The translations under genes and the position numbers were made by a program. The notes under the pieces were generated by a model. It was not told where the DNA came from, did no database searches, and saw only the letters and a program-made list of their open reading frames with translations. A stretch of 64,000 nt of DNA, taken from the NCBI GenBank assembly GCA_019565575.1, contig CP067379.1, forward strand, positions 2,356,001 through 2,420,000, read 5' to 3'. The stretch comes from Flavobacterium covae. Its GTDB lineage: Bacteria; Bacteroidota; Bacteroidia; Flavobacteriales; Flavobacteriaceae. Position 1 is the stretch's first letter. The number at the start of each line of letters is the position of its first letter. Of the stretch, positions 17,991-28,180 are shown piece by piece.

Positions 17991-20900
17991 ATGCGTCAAT
18001 TACCTTTGTATATATACATCATTCTTTTTTGAGAAGTCTATCTGTTTTTTGTCAACAGTCAGAAATTTATACAAATACTCTTAGCTCTTATCAAACAGGG
18101 ATTAATCTTCTTAAAAGTAAAAACTATTTAGCTGCTCAGTTGATTTTTGATAAAATACAAAAAACAGCTCCATTTGAAACCGCATCAGATTGTTCTTTTT
18201 ACAGCGCACTCACTTCTTTAAGGTTAAGGCAAGAAAGTGCAGACCAAAAAATGCTTTTGTTTATAAAGGAATACCCTACAAGTACCAAAATGAATTTAGC
18301 TTATTCTGAATTAGCAACTTACTTTTTTGAAAAAGGAAGATTTGCCTATGCTTTAGAATATTTTGAAAAAGTAGATGAATCCGCATTAACGCATGATGAA
18401 CTTGAAAAATATTATTTTTATCGTGCTTATACATTCTTTACAACTCACGATAAAAAATCAGCGAAACAATATTTTAATAAGGTTACTCAGTCTAATGAAT
18501 ATGGTTCAAAAGCTAAATATTATCTAGGATTTTTAGCTTATGAAGGAGATCAGTATGACGAAGCAACTAAATATTTCGAGCAAGTAGCTAAAGATACTAG
18601 ATACAATGAGAAAATTTCTTATTTTCAAGCAGACATGGCATTTAAGTCAGGTGCTTTTCAAAAAGCAATTGATTTAGGGGTAAAAGCAATACCTCATTCA
18701 ACAATAGAAGAGAAATCAGAGCTTAATAAAATTATAGGAGAAAGTTATTTTAATTTAAAAGAATATGATAGAAGTATTTCGTATTTAAAAGAATATGAAG
18801 GAAAAGAAGGAAAATGGACTAATACGGATTTTTATCAGTTAGGGTATGCCTTTTATCAAAAAAAGAACTATGATAATGCTATAAGTTATTTTAATAAAAT
18901 TATTGAAGGAAATGATTTAGTTGCACAAAATGCGTATTATCATTTAGGAGAAAGTTATTTAAAAACCAATAAAAAACAACAAGCATTAAACGCTTTTAAA
19001 AACGCTTCTGAAATGATTTTTGATAAAAAAATTCAAGAAGATGCTTATCTAAATTATGCCCGTTTAAGTTATGATATAGGAAACTCCTATCAAACAACAC
19101 CAGAGGTATTGGTTAATTTCTTAAAAAAATATCCTAACACAGTTCATAAAATTGAAATCGAAAGATTATTAGTTAACTCTTTTGTAACTTCTCACAACTA
19201 TAAGGAAGCATTACTGTTACTTGAAAAAAATAAAAATATAGGAAATCGAGCAATTTATCAAAAAGTAGCTTTTTATAGAGGGCTTGAATTATATGGCGAA
19301 AATAATTATAATGAAGCATGGAGTTTATTTAAAAAATCTATAGAAGAACAAAAAGATCCTCTATTTACAACTCGTGCAGCCTTTTGGAAAGCAGAAACAG
19401 AGTTTATTCAAAACGATTTTTCAAATGCTTTACTAAGTTATAAACAATTTCTGGGCTTTTCAGAATCAAAATCTACCATTGAAAATAAGAATATACATTA
19501 CAATATAGCCTACACTTATTTTAAATTAAAAGAATATGAACAAGCTTCAAAATTTTTTCAAAAATACACAGAAAATCCAAAAGAAGATAAAGTACGACTA
19601 ATAGATGCGTATTTACGATTAGCAGATTGTTATTTTGTAACTTCTAAATATAATCTAGCTATTGAAACTTATGATAAAGTTATAAACTTAAAAGGAATAG
19701 ATACAGATTATGCTAGTTTTCAAAAAGCAATATCTCATGGTTTTGTAGGTAAAAATGAAAGAAAAATAGTAGAACTCAATAATTTTATTAAAAAATTTAC
19801 AGAATCACAATACCGTGATGATGCCCTTTATGAATTAGCTAATACATACACTATAACAGGACAAACTACAGCCGCTATAAAAATATATGATCAGTTAATT
19901 GCAGAGTATAAAAAGGAAGTTATACAGCAAAAGCTATTTTGCGTCAAGGTCTTATATTCTATAATGAAGATAAAGATGATTTAGCCTTGTTAAAATTTAA
20001 AGAAGTAGCACAAGAATACCCTAAAACAGAAGAAGCTAATGAATCCGTTCGAACAGCTAGACTTATTTATATAGATAAAGGAAAAGTACAAGAATATGCA
20101 AATTGGGTTAAAACACTAGATTTTGTAGAAGTAAATGACAAAGAGTTAGATCATGATGCTTGGGAATCAATAGAAAAACAATATATACAAGAAAACAAAG
20201 AACAAGTCGGACTAAATTTAAAAAGTTATATAAATACCTTTCCAAATGGAACTCAAATAATAAAAGCGCATTTTTACTTAGCAGAATTATATTACCAAAG
20301 AAAACAGCTAGATCTTTCTATTCCTAACTATGAATATTTAGTTTCAAAATCAAGAAATGAATACACAGAGCAAGGACTTACTCGTTTGTCAGAATTATTC
20401 TTAAAAAAACAAAATATAGATAAATCACTTTTATACTTAACTCGTTTAGAAAACGAATCTGATTTTGTACAAAATAAAATTTACGCACAAGCCAATTTAA
20501 TGAAGATATATTATGAAAAGAAAGATTATAGTAATGCGGTGATTTATGCTGAAAAAACATTAATGAATCCCAAAACAGAAATTAATCTTAAAACAGATGC
20601 TCAAATTATCGTAGCGCGAGCTGCAAGAGAAGTGGGAGATGAAAGCAAGGCAAAAGAAGCTTATATAAACGTTCAAAAAACGGCTCAAGGTGAACTAATG
20701 GCAGAAGCATTATACTATGATTCATTTTTTAAAAATAAAGAAGGTAAATTTGAACTTTCCAATGCAGTCGTACAAAAAATAGCAAAAGAATATTCAGGAT
20801 ATAAATATTATGGAGCTAAAAGTTTAATAATTATGGCAAAAAATTTTTACGGATTAAAAGATAGTTATCAAGCAAGCTATATATTAGAAAGTGTGATTAA

Positions 20901-21000
20901 AAATTTTAAAAATTTTGAAGACGTGCTTATTGAAGCACAAGAAGAATTAAATAAAATAAAAATAGAAGAAGCAAAAACAAATTCCTCCATAAAAGGATAA
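17991..21000 (+). CDS. Large TPR protein (two frameshifts)
   Basis: About 1000 residues of tetratricopeptide repeats after repair. ATG at 17991 gives MRQLPLYIYIILF, a signal peptide that breaks in a T6 run near 18026 and then joins RSLSVFCQQSEIY. Repeats with AxxxFxK and YxxAxxYF patterns fill the body. The second break is at the GG near 19916; one more G restores KGSYTAKAILRQGLIFYNED. Flavobacteria often encode such a protein before an outer-membrane barrel gene, as here (182 bp apart), so a shared envelope role is plausible. The TPRs imply protein-protein scaffolding in the periplasm. Confidence 0.75.
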
Positions 21001-21182
21001 TGTTTTAAAAATATTGTAATCCTAAATTTAAAAATAGAAGCTGTAAAAAAATAAAGAACAAATATTTAGCTTTTTACTCTGACACAAGTAAAGTCTTGTA
21101 AATTATTAAATAAAAAAGGACAAGAATACCAGCTTTAAAACATCTTTATGATAAAAAATAGCTACTTTTAAAAAGAAAATAG

Positions 21183-22954
21183 ATGAATAGAATTAATATA
21201 TATGCAATAATCTTATTAGGATTTTTTTTTCAAAAAGGATTCACTCAAAAAAAAGATGATACAATAGGTACAGAAATAATAAATGTAGTAAAACCATATA
21301 CACCCACCATTTCAGATGCTTTTAAACAAAAAGAAGTGCCTCCTGCAAATGAAACAGAGTCCTTACCTAAAGAAAGTATTAAATATCAGATTTTTTCCTT
21401 TCCAGTAGCATCTACCTTTGTCCCTTCTAAAGGGAAAGCAGATCAGATAGAAAAAAGCAAACAAGAAAAAATATGGACTAATTATATATCAGCAGCTTAT
21501 GCTAATTATAATACGCTTAATTCAGAACTTTTTATTGCTCATGATATAGATGATAGCCAATATTTAGGAGGTACCGTGCGATATTTAGGTTCAGGAGGAG
21601 GTATTTCAGGTATACCATTAAATAATGGGTATGAAGACTTATTACTTGGTGGATTCTATAGTTATACATTTGAACAAAATATATTAAAATTAGATGCTTC
21701 TTACAATAGAGAAGGATATAATTGGTATGGTTTACCCTTAAAGAATCCTAATTTCAATACTACCAATATTAACCTTATAAAACCTCAACACATCTATAAT
21801 ACATTCAAGGCAGATGCTGAACTAATGTTCGTTAAAAGCTTTTTAAATAAAATGAATGTTCGTTATATCGGATTTTTAGATGATTATGGATCTGCTGAAA
21901 ATCGTTTTATATTAAATCCTCGTTTTAACTTTGATGTAAATCAGACAGACTTTAAACTCAATATAAACCTAGATTATGCTAATACCTCTTTTGATAAAAG
22001 TTTTCAAATAAATAAAAACAACCAAGGCAAAGATCTATCTATACAGAAATCTTCATTCATTTTTAGCGCACATCCTAGTATTACTTTTAAAAAAGACGAT
22101 TTGTCTTTAGATTTTGGAGTTGAATTAACTTATTTAGCTCGATTAAAAAATCGTTACTCAGGAATAGATCAAGGAACCCAATCAAGTTTTTATTTCTACC
22201 CAAAAATTTATGCCTCTTATAAAATAGTAGGAGATCTAATGGTAATAACCGCTGGAGCAGAAGGAGGTTTAGAGCAACAAACTTATCAAAATTTTGTAAA
22301 TCAAAATAAATTCTTTTCACCTACTTTAGATTCCCAACCAAGTGATCATCAATACGCATTATTTGTAGGTTTAAACGGGAAACTAGCCAATACAGTTTCA
22401 TATTATTTAAAATCAACTTACGAATCAATAAAGAATAAAGCCCTTTTATTAGCAATCCTTATTTGTCTACTCCTACAGAAAATTATAGTTATGGAAATTC
22501 ATTTGATGTAGTATATGATGATATTAAAAATTTTATCTTTTTTGGTGAGTTAAAAGGAGATATAAACAAAAATATAACATTAGGAATTAATACAACTTTT
22601 AATTCTTATCAAACAAACACTCAATTAGAAGCATGGAATTTGCCAATTATAAAAGTTGGTTTTTTAGGAGATTTTACCATAGGTAAAAAATGGTATGCAG
22701 GAACACAACTATTTTATATAGGCGAGCGTAAAGATCAATTTAAGAATATAACAGATTTTGTTTATCCAGATTCAATACAAAATATTGAAGCCTATTTTGA
22801 TATTAACGCATATACAGGTTATAAACACAACGATCGTTTAACATTTTTTATAAAAGGTAATAATTTAGCTAATCAAAATTATCAAAAATGGTTAAACTAT
22901 CCTGTGCAAGGTATACAAATATTGGGAGGAGCAAGTTATAAATTTGATTTATAA
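21183..22954 (+). CDS. Outer-membrane beta-barrel, TonB-dependent-receptor-like (one frameshift)
   Basis: About 590 residues with a signal peptide (IILLGFFFQKGFTQ) and then alternating aromatic and polar beta strands. The final strand, GIQILGGASYKFDL, is a typical barrel end with terminal Phe-Asp-Leu. The frame breaks near 22455, where SNPYLSTPTENYSYG follows KNKALLL. There is no clear plug domain at this size, so it is shorter than classical TonB receptors and may be a plug-less relative. It follows the TPR gene and may be co-transcribed with it. Confidence 0.65.
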
Positions 22955-23037
22955 AAAAATAAAAGAGACGAACTCTTTAATAATAATACTTATTATTCTA
23001 ATGATTATATTTTACAAAAAAATATTTTATACTTAAA

Positions 23038-23488
23038 ATGACATTAAAACAACAAATTCATAACCAATATCTTCAAATACTTCAAGATAGAGTAGACATC
23101 TTTCAAGACATGATTAAAGAACTCACTGAAGATGCTTCAAATGATGCTAAAGGATCAGCAGGAGATAAACATGAAACGGCTTTATCTATGATGCACCTCG
23201 AACAAGAAAAATTATCCACTAAATTAAGAGAAGCAATTGAATATAAAGCTATTTTAGAAAAAAATAGATACATCACAAAAACATAAAAATATTGGTCTAG
23301 GAAGTCTTGTAAAAACAAATAAATTAATTGTTTTTATCAGTTGTGCTTTGCCTAAACTAACATTAAACGATCAGGTTATTTTTGGGATCTCACCCAATTC
23401 TCCTTTAGCAAAAAAAATAATAGGACAATCAGTATCTCATCAATTTGATCTAAACGGTGTCTTATACCAAGTTTTAGAAGTTCATTAA
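23038..23488 (+). CDS. GreA/GreB-like small protein (frameshifted)
   Basis: About 150 residues after joining two frames near 23275. The first half is a charged coiled coil (QILQDRVDIFQDMIKEL, DASNDAKGSAGDKHETALSM) and the second half reads KNIGLGSLVKTNK ... FGISPNSPLAKKIIGQSVSH. This two-part plan resembles transcript-cleavage factors GreA/GreB, with an N-terminal coiled coil and a C-terminal FKBP-like domain. Bacteroidota homologues are sometimes named 3-oxoacyl-ACP synthase in databases, which the sequence does not support. Role uncertain. Confidence 0.62.
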
Positions 23489-23517
23489 CATTATATCTAC
23501 CAAAGAAAAAGACCACA

Positions 23518-25146
23518 ATGAAATCCATTTTATCTATAATACAATTAAGTCTTTTGACTTGTCTTACCTCTTCAGCTCAAAAACAAAAAGCAGACATGAT
23601 TCTTACGAATGCTACAGTTTATACCGTTGATAAAAAATTTTCAAAAACAGAAGCATTTGCAGTAAAGAATGGTAAAATTATAGACATAGGAAAAACTGCA
23701 GATATAATAAAAAAATACCAATCAATTAAAAAGATTAACGCACAAGGAAAATATATTTTCCCAGGACTTTATGATGCACATGCTCATTTATATAGTTTTG
23801 GCTTAAATCTTCAAAAAGTAGATTTGAGAGGAACTAACAGTTACCAAGAAGTTTTAGATCGAATAGTTACTTTTCAAAAAAAAAAAAATCTTGATTTTAT
23901 AACAGGACGTGGTTGGGATCAAAATGATTGGAAAATTAAAGAATTTCCTACAAAAGAAGAATTAGATAGATTGTTTCCTACCATACCTATAGTTTTAACT
24001 AGAATTGATGGCCATGCTCTTCTAGCTAATAGTAAAGCCCTAGAATTAGCAAAAATTACAACAAATACAAAGGTATTAGGTGGAGAAATCCAAATGAAAA
24101 ATGGAGCACTAACAGGTATTTTAATTGATAATCCAATGGATTTAATCTATAACATTATTCCAAAGCCAAGTAAAAAAAATCAAGTACAAGCACTTAAAGA
24201 TGCCCAACAAGTAATGTTTCAATATGGTTTAACAACCATTAATGAAGCAGGATTAGAAAAAGAAACCATTCACTTGATAGATTCATTACAGCAAAAAAAA
24301 GAATTAAAAATAAATATTTATGCCATGGTAAGTGCCAGTCAAGATAATGTAGATTTATATACTCAATTAGGACCTTATAAAACGGATTATTTAAATGTAA
24401 GATCTTTTAAATTTATGGGAGATGGTGCATTAGGTTCTCGTGGAGCCTGTTTACACCAGCCTTATAGCGATCGTTCTAATCATCATGGAGCATTATTATC
24501 ATCAGTAACCGATATACAAAAAATAGCAAAACAAATAGCAAATTCAGAATATCAAATGAACTCCCATGCCATAGGTGATTCTACTAATACCGTTTTATTA
24601 AATATTTATAAAGAAGTTTTAAAAGACAAACCCAATAGAAGATGGAAGATTGAACACGCACAAATAATACGAGAACAAGATTTTGATGCTTTTTCTTCTA
24701 ATATTATTCCTTCCGTCCAACCCACACATGCTACATCAGATATGTATTGGGCTGAACAACGAGTAGGTAAAGAACGAATTAAACATTCTTATGCTTATAA
24801 AAAAATGCTAAACAAGGCAGGAATAATTGCTTTAGGTACTGATTTCCCAATAGAAGAAGTAAATCCTATGCTTACTTTTTATGCTTCGGTTGCCCGTAAA
24901 GATTTAAAAAATTACCCAGAAGGAGGATTTCAACCAGAAAACGCCTTATCTAGAGAAGAAACCATAAAAGGAATGACCATTTGGTCTGCTTATTCTAATT
25001 TTGAAGAAAACGAAAAAGGAAGTTTAGAAATAGGAAAGTGGGCTGATTTTGTTATTTATGATAATGATTTGATGACAGTGGATATAGATGCTATTCCTTA
25101 TATAAAACCTATTAATACATTTATAAAAGGAGAACAAGTAAAATAA
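23518..25146 (+). CDS. Amidohydrolase family protein, YtcJ-like, exported
   Basis: 542 residues, intact. Residues 1-20 form a signal peptide (LTCLTSSAQ). The metal-dependent hydrolase signature is DAHAHLYSFG near residue 87; further ligands are suggested by DGHALLANSKAL, NSHAIGDS, KIEHAQII and ALGTDFPIEEVNP. C-terminal GSLEIGKWADFVIYD is the composite beta-sandwich common to amidohydrolases. YtcJ-type enzymes act on formamide or related C-N bonds, but the substrate here is unknown. It sits 30 bp after the GreA-like gene. Confidence 0.85.
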   Translation: MKSILSIIQLSLLTCLTSSAQKQKADMILTNATVYTVDKKFSKTEAFAVKNGKIIDIGKTADIIKKYQSIKKINAQGKYIFPGLYDAHAHLYSFGLNLQKVDLRGTNSYQEVLDRIVTFQKKKNLDFITGRGWDQNDWKIKEFPTKEELDRLFPTIPIVLTRIDGHALLANSKALELAKITTNTKVLGGEIQMKNGALTGILIDNPMDLIYNIIPKPSKKNQVQALKDAQQVMFQYGLTTINEAGLEKETIHLIDSLQQKKELKINIYAMVSASQDNVDLYTQLGPYKTDYLNVRSFKFMGDGALGSRGACLHQPYSDRSNHHGALLSSVTDIQKIAKQIANSEYQMNSHAIGDSTNTVLLNIYKEVLKDKPNRRWKIEHAQIIREQDFDAFSSNIIPSVQPTHATSDMYWAEQRVGKERIKHSYAYKKMLNKAGIIALGTDFPIEEVNPMLTFYASVARKDLKNYPEGGFQPENALSREETIKGMTIWSAYSNFEENEKGSLEIGKWADFVIYDNDLMTVDIDAIPYIKPINTFIKGEQVK

Positions 25147-25458
25147 AATTAATTTTGACAACTCATAATTAAACTTTTATAGATCCCTTCTACTATTTTA
25201 ATTCTAAAATTAGAACCAAATAAAAAACTTGAAAAGTAAAAAAATAAACCTGAACTTGTTATTTTGTCTTATTAAAAATTCTTCTCTATAAGTAACATTG
25301 TTTGTATTATCTTTTTGTACTATTTCAGAAGAGTTAAAAACTATTTGAGCTTATTTTAATTTTATTAAAATATATAATAATTCATAAAATATTTTTTTAA
25401 GCAAAGTCTTATACGATTTAAACTTTGAAATTTCCTCATAATACTATTTTTTATCCTT
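25147..25458. other. Gene-free interval before the dispersed repeat
   Basis: AT-rich, stops in all frames, no hairpin with a T run seen. It leads directly into the inverted repeat copy at 25459. Confidence 0.35.
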
Positions 25459-25732
25459 GAGACTGTACAAAAAGTTCGCAATCTTGTTCATTTCGATTAA
25501 AGGAGAAATTACATAATCTTGATTATGAGAGACCTCCTTACGTAGGAGTTATAAATTGCATGTTGATTTAGGCACTATCCTACAAAAGCAATAGAAACTA
25601 GTGTTGGTTCTCAATTCGCTTCGCGCTCGAACTAACGATGATTTCAATTATATACTCAACCGTTTGTTCGAGTTGTTTTAAAATGAAAAACGTATCGAGA
25701 ACTTTATTTTTAATCCAGTATATTTTAAGTTT
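25459..25732 (+). repeat. Dispersed ~275 bp repeat, left copy (inverted partner at 40896-41174)
   Basis: By eye it is about 85 percent identical to the reverse complement of 40896-41174 over its whole length. It begins GAGACTGTACAAAAAGTTCG, passes through an arm resembling the palindromic array (CATTTCGATTAAAGGAGAAA), includes an invariant core GCATGTTGATTTAGGCACTA, and ends CCAGTATATTTTAAGTTT. It contains no reading frame, so it is a non-coding, possibly MITE-like element. Its start resembles the ends of the elements at 51357 and 59476. Confidence 0.8.
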
Positions 25733-25909
25733 AAATGATATTTTTTGTATTATATTTTTTGGTACGATTATTGATATTGACTTTTATATATAAGAGTGTT
25801 TTGTAGTAAAATACTGATATTTAGAGTGATAACTCTAATATTTTTGTTATAAATTACCTAAAATAATCTTAATTTATTAAATTTGTAAATGATTTTAAAT
25901 GTAAGAGGG
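25733..25909 (+). promoter_or_regulatory. Promoter region of the 25910 gene
   Basis: TAAATTTG at 25878-25885 matches the -7 consensus TAnnTTTG and lies 25 bp before the ATG; AAGAGGG just before the start may act as a ribosome-binding site, though Bacteroidota rely little on Shine-Dalgarno. No well-spaced -33 TTG was found. Confidence 0.35.
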
Positions 25910-27004
25910 ATGAAAAAAAGACTATTGTTAATTTTTATTATTTTAAGTTCTATATTAATTAATGGACAAGTGGGAATTGGGACTGTAACCCCCAAGGAAT
26001 ATTAGATATTAGTTCTAATACAAGCGGGTTAATACCTCCAAGAGTAGAATTGATGGCATCAAATATTGAAGCTCCCGTGTTAAATCCACAAGGAGGCTCA
26101 ATTGTAGCAGGTACTATAGTTTATAATACTGTAACAGCAGGTGTAACCCCAAATGATGTAATACCAGGTTTTTATTATTGGGATGGTACTAAATGGTTAT
26201 TATTAACCAACCAAAATACATCTACACCTACCAATTGGAGTATTTTAGGTAACAATAATACGAATCCAAACACTAATTTTATAGGAACAACAAATGCAAA
26301 TGACTTTGTAACAAGAACCAATAATGTTGAAAGATTAAGAGTGACAAGTGCGGGTAATTTAGGAATAGGAACTTCTTCTCCTACTTCCACATTAGATGTA
26401 AATGGAAATTTACGAATCTGCAATATTCCTGTTACCACAAGTTCAACTCAAATACTTACGAGTGATAGTAATGGAAATATAGGAACATTTAATACACATC
26501 TTCTCTCAGATGTAGATGGAGTTGTAGCTTCAAATCCTGTTAATTATTCAATAGCAGCTCCTGGTATAGTTAATAATTTGAATTTAGGTTTGTCAACTAA
26601 TATTAGCCTTCCTGCAAATAAAAACTGTATAATTATTATAAACTATTCCGTTCCTATAGGAATTTCAAATTTTCCTAAACAAGAAGTAGTAGGATACTAT
26701 GGCGTTCGATTTTTAAAGAATGGAACTGGAAGCAGAAGCTGGCTCTAGGAAATCAACAATTGTAAATAATTATGAAACTGCACCATTAAATGGCTCTACT
26801 GCAAACATGGCAACTATTACTAATACATACATAGAAAAGTTGACCACTGGAGCTTCTCCAGTAAATATTACCTATTCTCTTAATGGTTATATAGAATATT
26901 ATTCATCTTTTAATTCTAATTTCCTTTTTAATATGTGGTCCTCATCTCCTCCTAACTATAATTGGGGAAGAGCAACTATTACAAAACAAGTATACATATT
27001 ATAG
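25910..27004 (+). CDS. Secreted surface protein with GIGTxxP repeats (two frameshifts)
   Basis: About 360 residues after repair. The signal peptide is MKKRLLLIFIILSSILINGQ. The mature start VGIGTVTP breaks in a C5 run near 25992; one more C gives GILDISSNTSGLIPPRVEL. A later block GIGTSSPTSTLDVNG repeats the same motif. GIGTxxPxxxLDVxG units are typical of flavobacterial surface and tail-fibre-like proteins. The second break near 26720-26745 joins LEAEAGSRKSTIVNNYE and a beta-rich C-terminus. No T9SS sorting domain was seen, so anchoring is unknown. A strong terminator follows. Confidence 0.62.
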
Positions 27005-27046
27005 ATATTTTAAAAATTTAAAAAAGGGATTTCAAATTTTTAAAAT

Positions 27047-27081
27047 AAAAAACCTAACAATAATGGTTGTTAGGTTTTTTT
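27047..27081 (+). terminator. Rho-independent terminator
   Basis: AAAAACCTAACAA pairs with TTGTTAGGTTTTT around a 6 nt loop TAATGG, ending in a T7 run. It follows the surface-protein gene and can also serve the minus-strand gene pair ending at 27259. Confidence 0.85.
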
Positions 27082-27258
27082 ATTAGATAATTATTAATCT
27101 GAATATCATATCTGATAATTATTTAAAAACAAAAATAAAGGAAGAGCGAACCTGCCTTGTCTGTAGATTTCAGCCTGAGTCTATTTTAATCTGAGTTTAA
27201 AACGATATGAAATAAAATCTTAGATTTTCAGAGTTAAATCATAAAATAAAAATATTTT

Positions 27259-27405
27259 TTATAATTTAATTTTTACAATTTTATCATCCTTAATGATAAC
27301 GAGCTCACTATTTCGTTCCTTCTTAAATTCTAACATTTTTTGGTAGGCTATAGCCAATCCTTTTATAATATTGTTACGACGTTCAATTTTAGCTTCTTTG
27401 GTCAT
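27259..27405 (-). CDS. 48-residue partner of the zeta-toxin-like ATPase
   Basis: A small frame beginning MTKEAKIERRNNIIKGLAIA, charged and helical, ending DDKIVKIKL. Its ATG lies 17 bp inside the 3' end of the zeta-like gene, so the two are translated together. The conserved-looking position suggests a functional partner, perhaps an antitoxin or regulator. It does not resemble the epsilon antitoxin, and in classical epsilon-zeta pairs the antitoxin comes first, so the role is open. Confidence 0.55.
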   Translation of the reverse strand: MTKEAKIERRNNIIKGLAIAYQKMLEFKKERNSELVIIKDDKIVKIKL

Positions 27406-27976
27406 AAATATTTTTAATTTCGTTGAACTTTTTAAGATCTATGATATTTAATTCATCATTACTTGATTTTTCAGCTATTAATTGATGATTTCCTTCTGAA
27501 TTATCAAATATAAGGACTTGTTCTACAATAGGTAAATAAATATCAAATAAATTAAAGATACCCTTTTTGTACCTTCTTTCTATAATATATTCAGGTATAT
27601 TATGCCCTCCTTCTTTTACCCTTGTTTTTACTCTCTCTTTTGCTAACTCTATTGTTCTTAACCAAAAGAACAACAAAGTTACATTATAATTTTCATTCTT
27701 AGCCTCAATTATTTTATTTTTATAGCTTCTTGTTGATAAGGTAGTTTCAAAAGCAAAACTTTCATTCTGTATAAATAACTCATTTATTCTGTGAAGCATA
27801 ATTCTACCCGCTTCAAAGGCTACTTTTTCAGGTTGAAAAGGAGAGAGTCCTTTCGCAATTTCATCTGCATTTACAAATTCTTTGCAATCTAAAATTTCAG
27901 GCAATATGGCAAAAGATGCAGTGGTTTTTCCAGCACCATTACAACCCGAGATGATATATAAATTTTTTTCCGTCAT
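27389..27976 (-). CDS. Zeta toxin family / COG4185-like P-loop ATPase
   Basis: 195 residues. Walker A is SGCNGAGKTT (9-18), followed by NADEIAKGLSPF and FETTLSTRSY, the conserved blocks of the zeta-toxin/COG4185 family; the RR pair at EYIIERRYKKGIFN is the usual basic region after the lid. Zeta toxins phosphorylate UDP-N-acetylglucosamine, but COG4185 relatives are not all toxic. No upstream antitoxin is present; a 48-residue gene overlaps its 3' end instead. Intact frame. Confidence 0.8.
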   Translation of the reverse strand: MTEKNLYIISGCNGAGKTTASFAILPEILDCKEFVNADEIAKGLSPFQPEKVAFEAGRIMLHRINELFIQNESFAFETTLSTRSYKNKIIEAKNENYNVTLLFFWLRTIELAKERVKTRVKEGGHNIPEYIIERRYKKGIFNLFDIYLPIVEQVLIFDNSEGNHQLIAEKSSNDELNIIDLKKFNEIKNIYDQRS

Positions 27977-28180
27977 CTATACAAAACTAATAAAATTTTA
28001 TGAAGTAATATTATTACCTCAAAATCTTAATTTATTGACTTGTCTGTAGATTATCAAAAGACTATTATATAAAAATCTATTCCTATTAATTTAATCTTCT
28101 CTAATCTTTTTTTAAAAATAGAAAAATATATTCCTCTCTCTTAAAATAAGTAATATATTAGTTTTAAATAAAAACTAATT

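Noticed and set aside
23038..23488. 3-oxoacyl-ACP synthase label
   Set aside because: Too small, with none of the thiolase-fold motifs; the coiled-coil plus C-terminal domain plan fits a GreA/B-like protein.
25147..25909. tRNA or other structured RNA in the long gap
   Set aside because: No cloverleaf or riboswitch pattern found; only the dispersed repeat and a promoter box.
27389..27976. Classical epsilon-zeta operon
   Set aside because: No epsilon-like gene upstream; the overlapping small gene is downstream and unlike epsilon.
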